A stretch of 64,000 bases of DNA from Rhizobium sp. TH135 (GTDB taxonomy: Bacteria; Pseudomonadota; Alphaproteobacteria; Rhizobiales; Rhizobiaceae): contig NZ_PKRP01000005.1 of NCBI RefSeq assembly GCF_002855515.1, forward strand, positions 310,001-374,000. Direction: 5' to 3'. The position numbers were made by a program, and so were the translations under genes. Positions 46,577 to 59,879 of this stretch are shown here, one piece after another. Every line of letters begins with the position of its first letter. The first letter of the stretch is position 1. The notes under the pieces are model-generated. The model searched no databases, was not told the origin of the DNA, and worked only from the letters and a program-made list of their open reading frames with translations.

Positions 46577-48148
46577 TCACTTCTTCTTCGGCAGGCCGGG
46601 AAGGCCCGGGAAACCGCCACCGCCGAGACCGGGGAGCTTCGGACCACCGAGACCCGGCAGGCCACCGGCGCCCAGACCGGGCAGGCCACCCGGCTTGATA
46701 CCGGCGGCTTCCGCCTGCTTGGCGAGGGCTTCGAGCTGCTTCGGATCCATCTTCGACAGGTCCGGCATGCCCATGCCGCCGCCCATGCCGCCAAGACCCA
46801 TCTTCGAGGCAAGGCCGCCCATCATCTGCTTCATCATGCCGCCGCCCTTCTTGCCGCCCATGGCCTTCATCATGTCGGCCATCTGGCGATGCATCTTGAG
46901 CAGCTTGTTGATGTCGGAGGCGTCCGTGCCGGAGCCGGCAGCAATGCGCTTCTTGCGGGAATGCTTGAGGATATCAGGATTGGCGCGCTCGGCGCGGGTC
47001 ATCGAGGAGATGATCGCGAGCTGGCGCTTGAAGACCTTGTCGTCGAGGCCGGCGGCCGAAATCTTGTCCTTCATGCCGGCCATGCCCGGCATCATGCCCA
47101 TGATCCCACCCATGCCGCCCATGGCCTGCATCTGCTTGATCTGTTCTGCCAGGTCGTTGAGGTCGAACTTGCCCTTGGCCATCTTCTCGGCCATGGCGCG
47201 GGCTTTTTCCGCGTCGATGTTCTCGGCGGCCTTTTCGACCAGCGAGACGATATCGCCCATGCCGAGGATACGGTCTGCGATACGGCGCGGATGGAACTCA
47301 TCGAGCTCCGACATCTTTTCGCCGACGCCGATCAGCTTGATCGGCTTGCCGGTGACGGCACGCATCGAAAGGGCTGCACCGCCTCGTCCGTCACCGTCCA
47401 TACGGGTCAGCACGAGGCCGGTGATGCCGACGCGTTCGTCGAAGTTGCGGGCGAGATTGACGGCATCCTGACCGGTCAGCGCGTCGGCGACCAGCAGGAT
47501 TTCATGCGGCTTCGAGCGGGCCTTGATCTCGGCCATCTCGATCATCAGCGGCTCGTCGATATGTGTACGGCCGGCGGTGTCGAGGATGACGACATCATGG
47601 CCGCCAAGTTTCGCGGCTTGCACAGCACGCGATGCAATATCGGTTGGCGACTGGCCTGCAATGATCGGCAACGTATCGATGCCGGTCTGGACGCCGAGCT
47701 GGCGTAGCTGCTCCTGGGCTGCCGGTCGACGCGTGTCGAGGGAGGCCATCAGGACCTTCTTCTTCTCGCGATCCGTCAGGCGCTTGGCAATCTTGCCGGT
47801 CGTGGTGGTTTTACCCGAGCCCTGGAGGCCGACCATCATGATCACGACGGGGGCGGCAGCCATCAGGTCAACGCCCACGCTATCGGTGCCGAGCATTTCG
47901 ACCAGCTCGTCATGGACGATCTTGACGACCATCTGGCCGGGCTTGATCGACTTCAGGACGGCGGCGCCAACGGCCTTTTCACGGACACGGTCGGTGAAGC
48001 CCTTGACGACTTCAAGCGCGACGTCGGCTTCGAGAAGCGCACGACGGACCTCGCGCATCGCTGCCGAGACATCCGCCTCGGACAGGGCGCCACGGCCGGT
48101 CAGTCCATTCAGAATGGAGCCAAGACGGTCCTGGAGGTTTTCAAACAT
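46577..48148 (-). CDS. ffh: Signal recognition particle protein Ffh
   Basis: 523 residues from ATG 48148 (MFENLQDRLGSILNGL), AAGGAAGAG upstream. NG domain with P-loop GLQGSGKTT at 107-115, DTAGR and TKxDG-like TRMDGDGRGG. A Met-rich M domain (about 330-430) binds SRP RNA, and a Gly/Met/Pro-rich tail follows. Longer than E. coli Ffh (453) because of the tail. Its receptor FtsY is encoded at 56498. A candidate leader RNA or attenuator lies just upstream. Confidence 0.96.
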   Translation of the reverse strand: MFENLQDRLGSILNGLTGRGALSEADVSAAMREVRRALLEADVALEVVKGFTDRVREKAVGAAVLKSIKPGQMVVKIVHDELVEMLGTDSVGVDLMAAAPVVIMMVGLQGSGKTTTTGKIAKRLTDREKKKVLMASLDTRRPAAQEQLRQLGVQTGIDTLPIIAGQSPTDIASRAVQAAKLGGHDVVILDTAGRTHIDEPLMIEMAEIKARSKPHEILLVADALTGQDAVNLARNFDERVGITGLVLTRMDGDGRGGAALSMRAVTGKPIKLIGVGEKMSELDEFHPRRIADRILGMGDIVSLVEKAAENIDAEKARAMAEKMAKGKFDLNDLAEQIKQMQAMGGMGGIMGMMPGMAGMKDKISAAGLDDKVFKRQLAIISSMTRAERANPDILKHSRKKRIAAGSGTDASDINKLLKMHRQMADMMKAMGGKKGGGMMKQMMGGLASKMGLGGMGGGMGMPDLSKMDPKQLEALAKQAEAAGIKPGGLPGLGAGGLPGLGGPKLPGLGGGGFPGLPGLPKKK

Positions 48149-48455
48149 CGGCTCTTCCTTGCATGGTTTCGGACACCCGAAACCTCGGTCTTCTCCACGC
48201 GGAAAACAAGACGCAAAGCCAAAAAGCACCCGAGGGCGCAACGCGCTGTCGGGTGTTGACCTCCGGGAACTCTTTATACCTTTACGGGTCCCGGTCGGCG
48301 GCTCGGAGTGCTTGTCTCGTCGCAGATTGCGCGGGATAAATAGGAAAATGGCCTGGAAGTCAAGCGAAGCCCCGATTTTCAGGGATTCGGCGACGTTAAG
48401 CGATCTGTATCAACCCTATTGCCGTAGAATTGACGAAACCACATATGGGTGAGCC
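48149..48455. other. Intergenic region between ffh and the metallo-hydrolase gene
   Basis: 307 bases with no protein gene. On the minus strand it contains a promoter-like pair, two hairpins and a terminator-like T-run (see the candidate RNA at 48221-48330). The plus-strand promoter of the metallo-hydrolase gene must lie close to 48440. Confidence 0.5.
48221..48330 (-). ncRNA. Candidate small RNA or ffh leader with terminator hairpin
   Basis: On the minus strand CTTGAC (48364-48359), 17 bases, ATTTAT (48341-48336) form a good promoter. About 110 bases downstream a hairpin CACCCGA...TCGGGTG (48255-48227) is followed by CTTTTT (48221-48226). An earlier stem CCGGGA...TCCCGG (48294-48263) is also possible. 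The transcript would stop about 75 bases before ffh ATG. It does not resemble the 4.5S SRP RNA. It could be a free small RNA or an attenuator in the ffh leader; no expression data. Confidence 0.4.
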
Positions 48456-49541
48456 ATGAACAGACGCAGCTTTCTCAAATGGTCGGGCTTCGGGCTCGTT
48501 GCCGCCACACTCGGAGGCCTCGGCATGCGTGAAGCACAGGCCGGCAACCGCTACTATTCCGGTCCCCTCTCGGATCATTTCGACGGCAAGGTCTTCTTCA
48601 ATCCGGGTGGTGAAGAGCCGCGTGGCTTCACCGATCTGCTCCGCTGGCAATTCGGCGGCGGCAAGATCGACTGGCCGAAGGCAGTGGCTGCGGCCGATTT
48701 CGTCACGACCAGGCCGGAGCCGCGCGTCGAAGGGAGCCGACTGGTCGTCACCATGGTCGGCCATGCGACGCTTCTCATCCAGACGGCGGGGCTGAACATC
48801 CTGACCGACCCGGTCTGGTCGGAACGGGCAAGCCCCGTCTCCTTTGCCGGGCCGAAACGCAACAATCCGCCGGGTGTCGCTTTCGACGATGTGCCGAAGA
48901 TCGACATCGTGATCGTCACGCACAACCACTACGACCATCTCGACATCGCGACCCTGAAACGGCTGATCGCGCGGGACAACCCGCGCCTGGTCACGCCTCT
49001 CGGCAACGACACGATCATCCGCAGCGACGTGCCTCGGCTGCAAGCGGACGTCATGGACTGGGGTGACCGGCTCGAGATTGGCAACGACGTCATCGTCCAT
49101 TGCGAGCCCTGCCACCACTGGTCGGCGCGCGGCATGGGCGACAGGCGCATGGCGCTCTGGGCGGCCTTCGTTCTGGAGACACCGGGCGGCAAGATCTACC
49201 ATATTGGTGACACCGGCTATGCCGAGGGCAAGCACTACCGTGAACTCAAGGCCAAGCACGGCGACATCAGGCTCGCCATCATGCCGATCGGTGCCTATGA
49301 GCCGCGCTGGTTCATGAAGGCGCAGCACCAGAACCCGGAAGAGGCGATCGAAGGCTTCCGCTTGAGCGGGGCGGCCTTTGGCATCGGCCACCATTTCGGC
49401 ACCTTCCAGCTCACCAATGAAGGCATCGACGATCCGCCGAGGGCGCTTGTGACGGCCATGTCTGCGGCCGGGATCGGCAATGAGCGCTTCAAGGGCCTGC
49501 GCTCCGGCCAGCAGTTCGAGGTGCCTCTCACAAACGCTTGA
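48456..49541 (+). CDS. Tat-exported MBL-fold metallo-hydrolase
   Basis: 361 residues. A twin-arginine signal NRRSFLKWSGFG (residues 2-13) ends near residue 29. The metallo-beta-lactamase fold has TMVGHATLLIQ, the metal motif HNHYDH, later His residues (HCEPCHHWSARG), and GDTGY. The overall pattern, including the MGDRRMALWAAFVL segment, matches NAPE-PLD-like/UlaG-like hydrolases. Substrate unknown; likely periplasmic. Confidence 0.87.
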   Translation: MNRRSFLKWSGFGLVAATLGGLGMREAQAGNRYYSGPLSDHFDGKVFFNPGGEEPRGFTDLLRWQFGGGKIDWPKAVAAADFVTTRPEPRVEGSRLVVTMVGHATLLIQTAGLNILTDPVWSERASPVSFAGPKRNNPPGVAFDDVPKIDIVIVTHNHYDHLDIATLKRLIARDNPRLVTPLGNDTIIRSDVPRLQADVMDWGDRLEIGNDVIVHCEPCHHWSARGMGDRRMALWAAFVLETPGGKIYHIGDTGYAEGKHYRELKAKHGDIRLAIMPIGAYEPRWFMKAQHQNPEEAIEGFRLSGAAFGIGHHFGTFQLTNEGIDDPPRALVTAMSAAGIGNERFKGLRSGQQFEVPLTNA

Positions 49542-49595
49542 GGGGCACGAGGCGCGTTGACACGGCTCACGCTTTTGACCACACTTCACGCATTC

Positions 49596-49694
49596 ACCAG
49601 GGGTGTCCCGACAAGGGGCTGAGATATCGCTACGCCGAAATGGCAGCGCGGTGACCCGTTGAACCTGATCCAGTTCATACTGGCGTAGGGACGG
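49596..49694 (+). promoter_or_regulatory. TPP riboswitch (THI element) of thiCOSGE
   Basis: The THI-box blocks are seen: GGGGTGTCCCG, GGGCTGAGAT, then TGACCCGTTGAACCTGATCCAGTTCATACTGGCGTAGGGAC. It lies about 100 bases ahead of thiC. TPP is expected to switch the biosynthetic operon off. Confidence 0.93.
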
Positions 49695-49761
49695 TGCGAG
49701 CGCTGCAAAATGACGATTCGAAAACCCGAATCCCGTGGCGTCTTTCCATCATTCCGGCTGA

Positions 49762-52615
<2,854 letters not shown>

Positions 52616-52619
<4 letters not shown>

Positions 52620-52813
52620 AGCTCACCGTCAACGGAGAACCCCTGGAGCTGGATGCAGGCAACCTCGCCGATCTGCTCGCCAAGCTCGACTATGGGGGCG
52701 ACTGGCTGGCAACCGCCGTCAACGGCGACCTAGTTCACCGCGAGGAGCGAGCTGTTCATCCTTTGAACGATGGCGACCGGATCGAGATCCTTTCGCCCAT
52801 GCAGGGAGGCTGA
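52616..52813 (+). CDS. thiS: Sulfur carrier protein ThiS
   Basis: 65 residues, ubiquitin-like fold. It ends in the required Gly-Gly (SPMQGG), whose thiocarboxylate gives the thiazole sulfur. [21 protein letters not shown] is the family opening. thiG starts one base after the stop. Confidence 0.95.
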
Positions 52814-52814
52814 G

Positions 52815-53591
52815 ATGACCCTGGAACTCTATGGCAAGTCCGTCTCATCGCGCCTCCTGCTCGGCACCGCGCGCTACCCCTCGCCCGCGATCCTGGCGGA
52901 GGCCGTGCGGCGATCGAAGACAGAGATCGTCACCGTCTCGCTCCGCCGGGAAACCGCAGGCGGCAAGGCGGGTGGGGCCTTCTTCCAGCTGATCCGCGAC
53001 CTCGGCGTCCACGTCCTGCCCAACACCGCCGGCTGCCACAGCGCCCGCGAGGCGGTGCTGACGGCGAAGATGGCGCGGGAGGTCTTCGGCACCACCTGGA
53101 TCAAGCTTGAGGTGATCGGCCATCACGACACGCTGCAGCCGGATGTTTTCGAACTGGTGGAAGCGGCGAAGATCCTCGGTTCCGAGGGCTTCGAGGTTTT
53201 CCCCTACACGACCGACGATCTGGTGGTTGGGGAAAAGCTGCTCACCGCCGGATGCCGCGTGCTGATGCCCTGGTGCGCGCCGATCGGCAGCGCCATGGGG
53301 CCGCAGAATCTGCCGGCACTCAGATCCATGCGGGCGGAATTTCTTGACGTACCGCTGATCGTCGATGCCGGCATCGGTCGTCCCTCCCATGCGACCACCG
53401 TTATGGAACTCGGCTATGACGCCGTGTTGCTCAACACCGCCGTCGCCAGCGCCGGCGATCCGGCCGCGATGGCAGAGGCCTTTGCGAGTGCAATCACGGC
53501 AGGGCAGATCGCCCATAAAGCGGGCATGTTGGAACCGCGCGATATGGCGATCCCGTCAACGCCCGTGATCGGAAAGGGGGTCTTCGCATGA
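52815..53591 (+). CDS. thiG: Thiazole synthase ThiG
   Basis: 258 residues from ATG 52815. Makes the thiazole phosphate from DXP, iminoglycine and ThiS thiocarboxylate. The Schiff-base Lys is in [41 protein letters not shown] and [29 protein letters not shown] are all typical. Overlaps thiE by four bases. Confidence 0.96.
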   Translation: MTLELYGKSVSSRLLLGTARYPSPAILAEAVRRSKTEIVTVSLRRETAGGKAGGAFFQLIRDLGVHVLPNTAGCHSAREAVLTAKMAREVFGTTWIKLEVIGHHDTLQPDVFELVEAAKILGSEGFEVFPYTTDDLVVGEKLLTAGCRVLMPWCAPIGSAMGPQNLPALRSMRAEFLDVPLIVDAGIGRPSHATTVMELGYDAVLLNTAVASAGDPAAMAEAFASAITAGQIAHKAGMLEPRDMAIPSTPVIGKGVFA

Positions 53592-54193
53592 AGCTCGATC
53601 CCTTCTACCTCATCGTCGACAGCGCCGACTGGATCGAGCGGCTTGTGCCGCTGGGCGTGAAGCTGGTGCAGCTGCGGATGAAGGACGCTGAGGAAAGCGT
53701 GCTTCGCCAGCACATCCGCCGCGCCCGGCAATGCTGTGCTGATCACGGCTGCCAGCTCATCGTCAACGACCACTGGCAGATCGCCATCGACGAGGCCTGC
53801 GACTTCGTCCATCTCGGCCAGGAGGATCTGGCAACGGCAGACCTCGCCGCGATCCGCAGCGCGGGCCTGAAACTCGGCCTCTCGACCCATGACGAGGCCG
53901 AGCTTGAAAAGGCGCTGGCCGCCAAGCCTGATTATGTTGCCCTCGGCCCGGTCTATCCGACGATCCTGAAAAAGATGCCCTGGGCTCCGCAAGGCCTGGA
54001 ACGGCTGACGGTGTGGAAGGAAAAGATCGCCCCCCTGCCCCTGGTTGCCATTGGCGGGCTTCGCCCCGATCGTCTACCTGGCGTCTTCGCAGCAAGTGCC
54101 GACAGTGCGGCAGTGGTGACGGACATTACCCTGCATGCCGATCCCGAGGCGCGAACGCGGGAATGGCTTGATGTGACCGAGCGCTGGCGTTGA
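53588..54193 (+). CDS. thiE: Thiamine phosphate synthase
   Basis: 201 residues. Joins HMP-PP and thiazole phosphate to thiamine phosphate. Family motifs: [63 protein letters not shown] and VAIGGLRPD. Last gene of the operon; thiD is not in the window. Confidence 0.94.
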   Translation: MKLDPFYLIVDSADWIERLVPLGVKLVQLRMKDAEESVLRQHIRRARQCCADHGCQLIVNDHWQIAIDEACDFVHLGQEDLATADLAAIRSAGLKLGLSTHDEAELEKALAAKPDYVALGPVYPTILKKMPWAPQGLERLTVWKEKIAPLPLVAIGGLRPDRLPGVFAASADSAAVVTDITLHADPEARTREWLDVTERWR

Positions 54194-54280
54194 CCATGCA
54201 TGTGCGGTTTCGGCCGCTCCACTGGTAATTCGGCTGCTTTTCCGCCATATAGGCTGAAAATGCAGCTTTCTGGAGTGACG

Positions 54281-55189
54281 ATGTCGGATCGGGTCGAATT
54301 CGCTAGGATGAACGGGCTTGGCAACAAGATCCTGGTCGTCGACATGCGCGGTCGCACCGACCGGGTGACGCCAGCTGCCGCTGTTGCGCTCGCCGCCGAC
54401 CCGGCGACTGCCTTCGACCAGATCATGGCGATCCACGATCCGAAGCTCGACGGCACCGACGCCTATATCGACATCCTGAATTGCGATGGCTCGAAGGCCC
54501 AGGCCTGCGGCAACGGCACGCGCTGCGTTGTGCAGGCGCTTGCCAGCGAAACCGGCCGCAAGAGCTTCACCTTCCAGACCATCGCCGGCATCCTGAACGC
54601 CGTTGAACATGCGGATGGCACGATCTCCGTCGACATGGGCAAGCCCGTCTTTGCCTGGGACAAGATCCCGCTGTCTGAAGAATTCCACGACACCAGCCGC
54701 ATCGAGCTGCAGATCGGCCCGATCGACGCGCCGATCCTGCATTCGCCCTCGGCCATGTCGATGGGCAATCCGCATGCTGTCTTCTGGGTCGATCGCGATC
54801 CAATGACCTATGATCTGGAGCGCTTCGGGCCGCTTCTCGAAAACCATCCTATCTTCCCGGAAAAGGCCAATATCACGCTCGCCCACGTCACCTCGAAGAC
54901 AACCATGATAACGCGCACCTGGGAACGCGGTGCCGGCCTGACGCTCGCCTGCGGCTCTGCTGCCTGCGCCGCGGGTGTCTCGGCCGCCCGCACGGGACGC
55001 ACCGAGCGTAAGGTGACAATCACGGTGGCGTCGAGCCCGAACCGCGGCACACTGACCATCGACTGGCGCGCCGACGACAAGGTCGTCATGACCGGTCCCG
55101 CCGAATGGGAATGGTCGGGCACGGTTGATCCGGCGACCGGCAGCTGGCAGCGCGACACAAGCGCCGATGCAGAGGCCGCCACCCAGTGA
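54281..55189 (+). CDS. dapF: Diaminopimelate epimerase
   Basis: 302 residues from ATG 54281 ([16 protein letters not shown]), GGAG upstream. Interconverts LL- and meso-diaminopimelate for lysine and peptidoglycan. The two catalytic cysteines lie in ACGNGTRC (about 75) and LACGSAACA (about 223). The open frame reaches 27 codons further without support. mtaB overlaps the stop (GTGA). Confidence 0.95.
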   Translation: MSDRVEFARMNGLGNKILVVDMRGRTDRVTPAAAVALAADPATAFDQIMAIHDPKLDGTDAYIDILNCDGSKAQACGNGTRCVVQALASETGRKSFTFQTIAGILNAVEHADGTISVDMGKPVFAWDKIPLSEEFHDTSRIELQIGPIDAPILHSPSAMSMGNPHAVFWVDRDPMTYDLERFGPLLENHPIFPEKANITLAHVTSKTTMITRTWERGAGLTLACGSAACAAGVSAARTGRTERKVTITVASSPNRGTLTIDWRADDKVVMTGPAEWEWSGTVDPATGSWQRDTSADAEAATQ

Positions 55190-56478
55190 CCTCCGCGCGA
55201 CATGGCGCCGTCGAGGTCATCACCTTCGGCTGTCGCCTGAACACCTATGAGTCCGAGGTCATGAAGGCCGAGGCCGCCAAGGCCGGCCTCGATAACGCGA
55301 TCCTCGTCAACACCTGTGCGGTCACCTCCGAGGCAGTGCGCCAAGCACGCCAGGCGATCCGCCGGGCGCGACGGGAAAACCCGGAAGCCCGCATCATCGT
55401 CACGGGCTGCGCTGCCCAGACGGAGGCGCAAAACTTCGCTGATATGCCCGAGGTCGATGCTGTGCTTGGCAACGAGGAGAAGCTCAAGGCTGAGCACTAT
55501 CGCCGCCTGCCGGATTTCGGCGTCTCGGCGGAAGAGAAGGTGGCCGTCAACGACATCATGAGCGTGACCGAGACGGCACCGCAAATGGTGGCGCATATCG
55601 ATGGCCATGTGCGTGGTTTCCTGCAGGTGCAGAATGGCTGTGACCATCGCTGCACCTTCTGCATCATTCCCTACGGTCGCGGCAATTCACGCTCCGTGCC
55701 GATGGGCGCCGTCGTAGACCAAGCGCGCAAGCTCGTCGAAAACGGCTATCGTGAGATCGTGCTGACCGGGGTTGATGCGACGAGTTACGGCGCAGACCTG
55801 CCCGGTAATCCGACGCTCGGCCTTCTTGCCAAGACACTGCTGAAGCAGGTGCCGCAGATCCTGCGCCTGCGCCTCTCTTCGATCGACAGCATCGAGGCCG
55901 ACAGCCATCTCTTCAACCTGATCGCCGATGAGCCGCGTTTCATGCCGCATCTGCATCTGTCGCTGCAGCACGGCGACGACATGATCCTGAAGCGCATGAA
56001 GCGGCGGCATTCCCGCGCCGATGCGATTGCCTTTGCCGAGCAGGTCCGGCGCCTGCGCCCTGGCTTTGCCTTCGGTGCCGACATGATCGCCGGTTTCCCG
56101 ACAGAGACCGAGGAGATGGCGGCAAACTCCGCGCGCCTCGCCGAGGAAATCGGCATCGCCCATCTGCATGTCTTTCCCTACAGCCCCCGCCCCGGCACGC
56201 CGGCAGCGCGCATGCCGCAGCTCGACCGGGCACTCGTCAAGGCGCGTGCCGCGGAGCTTCGCGCGGTGGCCGAAGGATTGCAGGCTGTGCATCTTGCCTC
56301 GCATGTCGGCACCCGCCAGAAGCTGCTGGTCGAGCGCAACGAAATGGCGCATACGGAAGACTTCACCCTCGTTGCAGCGCCCGGCATGAACCCCGGCAGC
56401 CTCGTCGAGGTCTCGATCGGCGGCCACACCGGCCGCCATCTGACGATTGCATCGGCAGCGGCAAGCGCGGCTGCCTGA
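55186..56478 (+). CDS. mtaB: tRNA t6A37 methylthiotransferase MtaB
   Basis: 430 residues, GTG start overlapping dapF stop. Radical-SAM enzyme that turns t6A37 into ms2t6A37. N-terminal UPF0004 domain with three Cys ([21 protein letters not shown]), the radical-[11 protein letters not shown] near residues 153-160, and a C-terminal TRAM domain ([19 protein letters not shown]). MtaB rather than MiaB by the [17 protein letters not shown] context. Confidence 0.93.
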   Translation: MTSARHGAVEVITFGCRLNTYESEVMKAEAAKAGLDNAILVNTCAVTSEAVRQARQAIRRARRENPEARIIVTGCAAQTEAQNFADMPEVDAVLGNEEKLKAEHYRRLPDFGVSAEEKVAVNDIMSVTETAPQMVAHIDGHVRGFLQVQNGCDHRCTFCIIPYGRGNSRSVPMGAVVDQARKLVENGYREIVLTGVDATSYGADLPGNPTLGLLAKTLLKQVPQILRLRLSSIDSIEADSHLFNLIADEPRFMPHLHLSLQHGDDMILKRMKRRHSRADAIAFAEQVRRLRPGFAFGADMIAGFPTETEEMAANSARLAEEIGIAHLHVFPYSPRPGTPAARMPQLDRALVKARAAELRAVAEGLQAVHLASHVGTRQKLLVERNEMAHTEDFTLVAAPGMNPGSLVEVSIGGHTGRHLTIASAAASAAA

Positions 56479-56497
56479 CAGACGGAATAGAGTGACC

Positions 56498-57850
56498 ATG
56501 GCCCTCGGCTTCATCAAGAAAGTCTTCACCTTCGGCAAGGAGAAGCCCGCAGAAGCGCCTGCGGTGCCGGCGGAGCTGACGGCCGAGGAGAAGGCTGCGA
56601 TCTCGGCCGAAAGCGAGCCGAAGGGTCGCGACGAAGATTTGCCCGTTGCCGAGGATCCGGTTCTCGCAGAAGAAATGGAAACGGCCGGCGGCCCGTCCGA
56701 TGATCTTTCGCCTGAAGATCTCTCGATAGTGCCGCTCGAACTGCTCGAGGCGGAAGCCGAGGAAGAGGTTGAAGAAGCTCAAGCCTTGAAAGCCGACGAG
56801 CCGGAGGCAGAAGGTGAATCTGCGGCCGTCTCGGATTCGGCATTGGAGCCCGTTGTCCCCGTTCTGCCCAAAGGTTTCGCCGCGGCTGAGGCGAGAGCTC
56901 CGGAGCCGGAAGCCTCAGCGCCTGCGGAAAAGCTGAGCTGGTTCCAGCGGCTGAAGGCGGGGCTCTTCCGCACCTCCTCGCAGCTGACGAGCCAAATCAC
57001 CGCCCTCTTCACCAAGCGCAAGCTGGACGACGAGACGCTGGAAGAACTGGAAGACCTGCTGATCCAGGCCGACCTCGGCGTCGAAACGGCCCTGCGCGTC
57101 ACGGACACGCTGGCCTCCGAGCGCTATGGCAAGGATGTGACCGGCGAGGATGTCACCAAGATCATGGCGACCGAGATCGTCAAGGTGCTGAAGCCGGTGG
57201 CCAAGCCACTGGCGCTCGATCTCAGCCACAAGCCACATGTCATCCTCGTTGTCGGCGTCAACGGCACCGGTAAGACGACGACGATCGGCAAGCTGGCCGC
57301 CAAGCTTTCGGGCTCGGGGCTGAAGGTGATGCTCGCCGCAGGTGATACCTTCCGCGCCGCGGCCATCGAACAGCTGAAGATCTGGGCGGACCGCACCGGC
57401 TCGACCTTCATCGGCACCAAGCTCGGCGCCGACGCAGCCGGCCTCGCCTATGAAGCCTTCGAGCGGGCCAAGGCGGAGAAATCCGACGTCCTGATCATCG
57501 ACACCGCCGGTCGCCTGCAAAACAAGGCGGAGCTGATGGCGGAACTCGAAAAGATCGTCCGCGTTCTCGGCAAGCTCGATCCGGATGCCCCGCATACCGT
57601 GCTGCAGACGCTCGACGCGACGACGGGCCAGAACGCGCTGCAGCAGGTCGAGATCTTCCGCAACATCGCGGGCGTCAACGGCCTGATCATGACCAAACTC
57701 GACGGCACGGCGCGCGGCGGCATTCTGGTTGCCATCGCCGCCAAGCACAAGCTGCCCGTCTATTTCATCGGCGTCGGCGAAGGCATCGACGACCTCGAAC
57801 CCTTCGAGGCGGAAGACTTCGCCAGCGCCATTGCCGGCATTGCGCGCTGA
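56498..57850 (+). CDS. ftsY: Signal recognition particle receptor FtsY
   Basis: 450 residues from ATG 56498 (MALGFIKKVF). An acidic A domain of about 140 residues (rich in Glu and Ala) precedes the NG domain; P-loop GVNGTGKTTT near 253-262, DTAGRLQNK, TKLDGTARGG. Partner of Ffh (46577-48148). Followed by the septation protein gene 27 bases later. Confidence 0.96.
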   Translation: MALGFIKKVFTFGKEKPAEAPAVPAELTAEEKAAISAESEPKGRDEDLPVAEDPVLAEEMETAGGPSDDLSPEDLSIVPLELLEAEAEEEVEEAQALKADEPEAEGESAAVSDSALEPVVPVLPKGFAAAEARAPEPEASAPAEKLSWFQRLKAGLFRTSSQLTSQITALFTKRKLDDETLEELEDLLIQADLGVETALRVTDTLASERYGKDVTGEDVTKIMATEIVKVLKPVAKPLALDLSHKPHVILVVGVNGTGKTTTIGKLAAKLSGSGLKVMLAAGDTFRAAAIEQLKIWADRTGSTFIGTKLGADAAGLAYEAFERAKAEKSDVLIIDTAGRLQNKAELMAELEKIVRVLGKLDPDAPHTVLQTLDATTGQNALQQVEIFRNIAGVNGLIMTKLDGTARGGILVAIAAKHKLPVYFIGVGEGIDDLEPFEAEDFASAIAGIAR

Positions 57851-57877
57851 GCGCCGGAAACATTAGGGAACGACATC

Positions 57878-58519
57878 ATGTCGGACACATCCACCGATAC
57901 CCACGCGTCCAAGGCTGAAAAGCAGAATCCTCTGCTGAAGATGGCGCTCGAACTCGGACCGCTCTTGATCTTCTTCTTCGGCAACCTGCGCGGCGAGTGG
58001 CTGGCCAAGACCTTTCCGGAGCTGACCGCGATCGGCGGACCGCTCTTGATTGCGACCGCCCTTTTCATGGCCGCGACCGTGCTGTCGTTGATCATCTCCA
58101 AGATCGTCTTCAAGCACTTGCCGGTCATGCCCTTCGTCTCGGGTATCGTCGTCATGGTCTTCGGCGGCCTGTCGATCTGGCTCCAGGACGAAACCTTCAT
58201 CAAGATGAAGCCGACCATCGTCAACACGCTCTTCGGCGTTGTTCTGCTCGGTGGCCTCGCCTTCGGTACATCGCTGCTGGGTTATGTCTTCAACGCCGCT
58301 TTCCAGCTGGATGCAGAGGGCTGGCGCAAGCTGACGCTGCGCTGGGGCATCTTTTTCCTCTTCCTCGCCGTGCTGAACGAGGTCGTCTGGCGCAACTTCT
58401 CGGATGATGTCTGGGTCAGCTTCAAGGTCTGGGGCACGATGCCGATCACCATCCTCTTCACGCTGGCGCAGATGCCACTGATCATGAAGCACTCGCTGGA
58501 AGACAAGGAGCAGAAATGA
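57878..58519 (+). CDS. ispZ: Septation protein A (inner-membrane, YciB/IspZ family)
   Basis: 213 residues with five to six membrane segments ([49 protein letters not shown], and so on). Family motif [17 protein letters not shown] and [16 protein letters not shown] are typical. Implicated in cell-envelope and septation functions. ATGA overlap with the next gene. Confidence 0.92.
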   Translation: MSDTSTDTHASKAEKQNPLLKMALELGPLLIFFFGNLRGEWLAKTFPELTAIGGPLLIATALFMAATVLSLIISKIVFKHLPVMPFVSGIVVMVFGGLSIWLQDETFIKMKPTIVNTLFGVVLLGGLAFGTSLLGYVFNAAFQLDAEGWRKLTLRWGIFFLFLAVLNEVVWRNFSDDVWVSFKVWGTMPITILFTLAQMPLIMKHSLEDKEQK

Positions 58520-59106
58520 ACAGCATGACCAGCCAGGGCAGCGAACACGCCACGACTCGTTTCTGGCTGGCGGTGACATTCGTCATCATCCTGGTTCAGA
58601 TCGTCTCCCAGTATCTCATGGGCCGGATCTGGATCTGTGAATGCGGCTACGTAAAGCTCTTTGAAGCCGGCGTGAATACGCCCGGCAACTCGCAGCACCT
58701 GTTCGACTGGTATACGCCGTCACACATCATCCACGGCTTCCTGTTTTACGGCCTGGGCTGGCTCGTGATGCGCAGGAAGCCGATCACTGCCAAGCTTGCA
58801 CTTGCCGCGCTGATCGAGGCCGCGTGGGAGATCCTGGAAAACTCGCCGATCGTGATCGACCGCTATCGAACTGCGACAATGGCGGTAGGCTATACCGGCG
58901 ACAGCATTCTGAATTCGGGCATGGACATGGTGGCGATGATCGCGGGCTTCTTATTCGCAGCCCGCATGCCGATCTGGCTGACGGTCGTCATTGCGCTGGG
59001 ATTCGAAGTTCTGACGGCTATCGTCATCAGAGACAACCTGACCCTCAACGTTCTGATGCTGGTCTGGCCGATCGAGGCGGTGAAAACCTGGCAGGGCGCT
59101 CTCTAA
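58516..59106 (+). CDS. DUF2585 (UPF0314) membrane protein
   Basis: 196 residues, five to six membrane segments. The pattern [45 protein letters not shown] and [37 protein letters not shown] is characteristic of DUF2585. Function unknown. It converges on ccmG with only six bases between stops; a small palindrome covers the two stops. Confidence 0.9.
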   Translation: MNSMTSQGSEHATTRFWLAVTFVIILVQIVSQYLMGRIWICECGYVKLFEAGVNTPGNSQHLFDWYTPSHIIHGFLFYGLGWLVMRRKPITAKLALAALIEAAWEILENSPIVIDRYRTATMAVGYTGDSILNSGMDMVAMIAGFLFAARMPIWLTVVIALGFEVLTAIVIRDNLTLNVLMLVWPIEAVKTWQGAL

Positions 59107-59112
59107 GGTCTC

Positions 59113-59703
59113 TCAGAGACCAGCTAGCGCCTTTTCGATCGCTGGCATCAGCTGCGTCTGGAAGGTCTCGGGATCGAACGGACCCACCTTCTTGTAGAGG
59201 ATCGTGCCGTCAGGACCGACGAGATAGCTTTCCGGAATGCCGTAAACACCCCAGTCGATCGCAGCCTTTCCGTTGGGATCGACCCCAATCGCAGAATAGG
59301 GATTGCCGAGTTCCCCGAGGAACCGCAATGCATTGTCGTTGCGATCCTTGTAGTTGATGCCAACGACATTGACCCGGGGGTCCTTCGAGAGTTCGAGCAG
59401 CATCGGATGCTCTTGGCGGCAAGGCACGCACCAGGAGGCAAAGACGTTGACCAGCGTGAGCTTGCCGTCAATTGCCGCGGTGGTTAGCGCCGGACGCTCG
59501 GACCCGTCGAGTGCCTCCATTTGCAGCGGCGGCGCTTTGGTGCCCAGCAAGGCCGACGGGATCTCGGAGACGTCCCGGCCGGATTGAAGCTGGGTCATGA
59601 ACACTGCGGCAAGACCCGCGAACAGCAACAGTGGCAGCGCGGCGATCAGGTATCGCCCACGACCCTTTGCGACCGGTACCTCGCTTTCGCTCTGCTGCGT
59701 CAT
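59113..59703 (-). CDS. ccmG: Thiol:disulfide interchange protein CcmG/DsbE
   Basis: 196 residues from ATG 59703. One N-terminal membrane anchor, then a periplasmic thioredoxin fold with active site WCVPC (FASWCVPCRQEHP). Reduces apocytochrome c before heme attachment. GVYGIPESYLVGPDG is the family motif. Overlaps ccmD stop. Confidence 0.93.
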   Translation of the reverse strand: MTQQSESEVPVAKGRGRYLIAALPLLLFAGLAAVFMTQLQSGRDVSEIPSALLGTKAPPLQMEALDGSERPALTTAAIDGKLTLVNVFASWCVPCRQEHPMLLELSKDPRVNVVGINYKDRNDNALRFLGELGNPYSAIGVDPNGKAAIDWGVYGIPESYLVGPDGTILYKKVGPFDPETFQTQLMPAIEKALAGL

Positions 59704-59879
59704 GCGCTCGGATCCTGTACGGAAGAGGCTGAGGCCGAGCGTCGCCGGATCCCCTGCGCTTCGAGCGTCTTCAGTTCCGCCTGCCGCGCCCGACCGTCGA
59801 GATAGATCCAGACGGTCAGGACCAGACAGATGCCGGCGGTCAAGGCATACGACCCGATGACGTAAAAAGCGTGGCTCAT
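59700..59879 (-). CDS. ccmD: Heme exporter protein CcmD
   Basis: 59 residues from ATG 59879. A single membrane segment (FYVIGSYALTAGICLVLTVWIYLDG) and a basic tail. Holds CcmE to the CcmABC complex. Overlaps ccmC start by four bases and ccmG start by four, consistent with tight coupling. Confidence 0.9.
   Translation of the reverse strand: MSHAFYVIGSYALTAGICLVLTVWIYLDGRARQAELKTLEAQGIRRRSASASSVQDPSA

Noticed and set aside
48221..48330. 4.5S SRP RNA next to ffh
   Set aside because: The conserved SRP loop sequence (GGAAG...AGCAGC type) is absent, so this region is only an unassigned RNA candidate.
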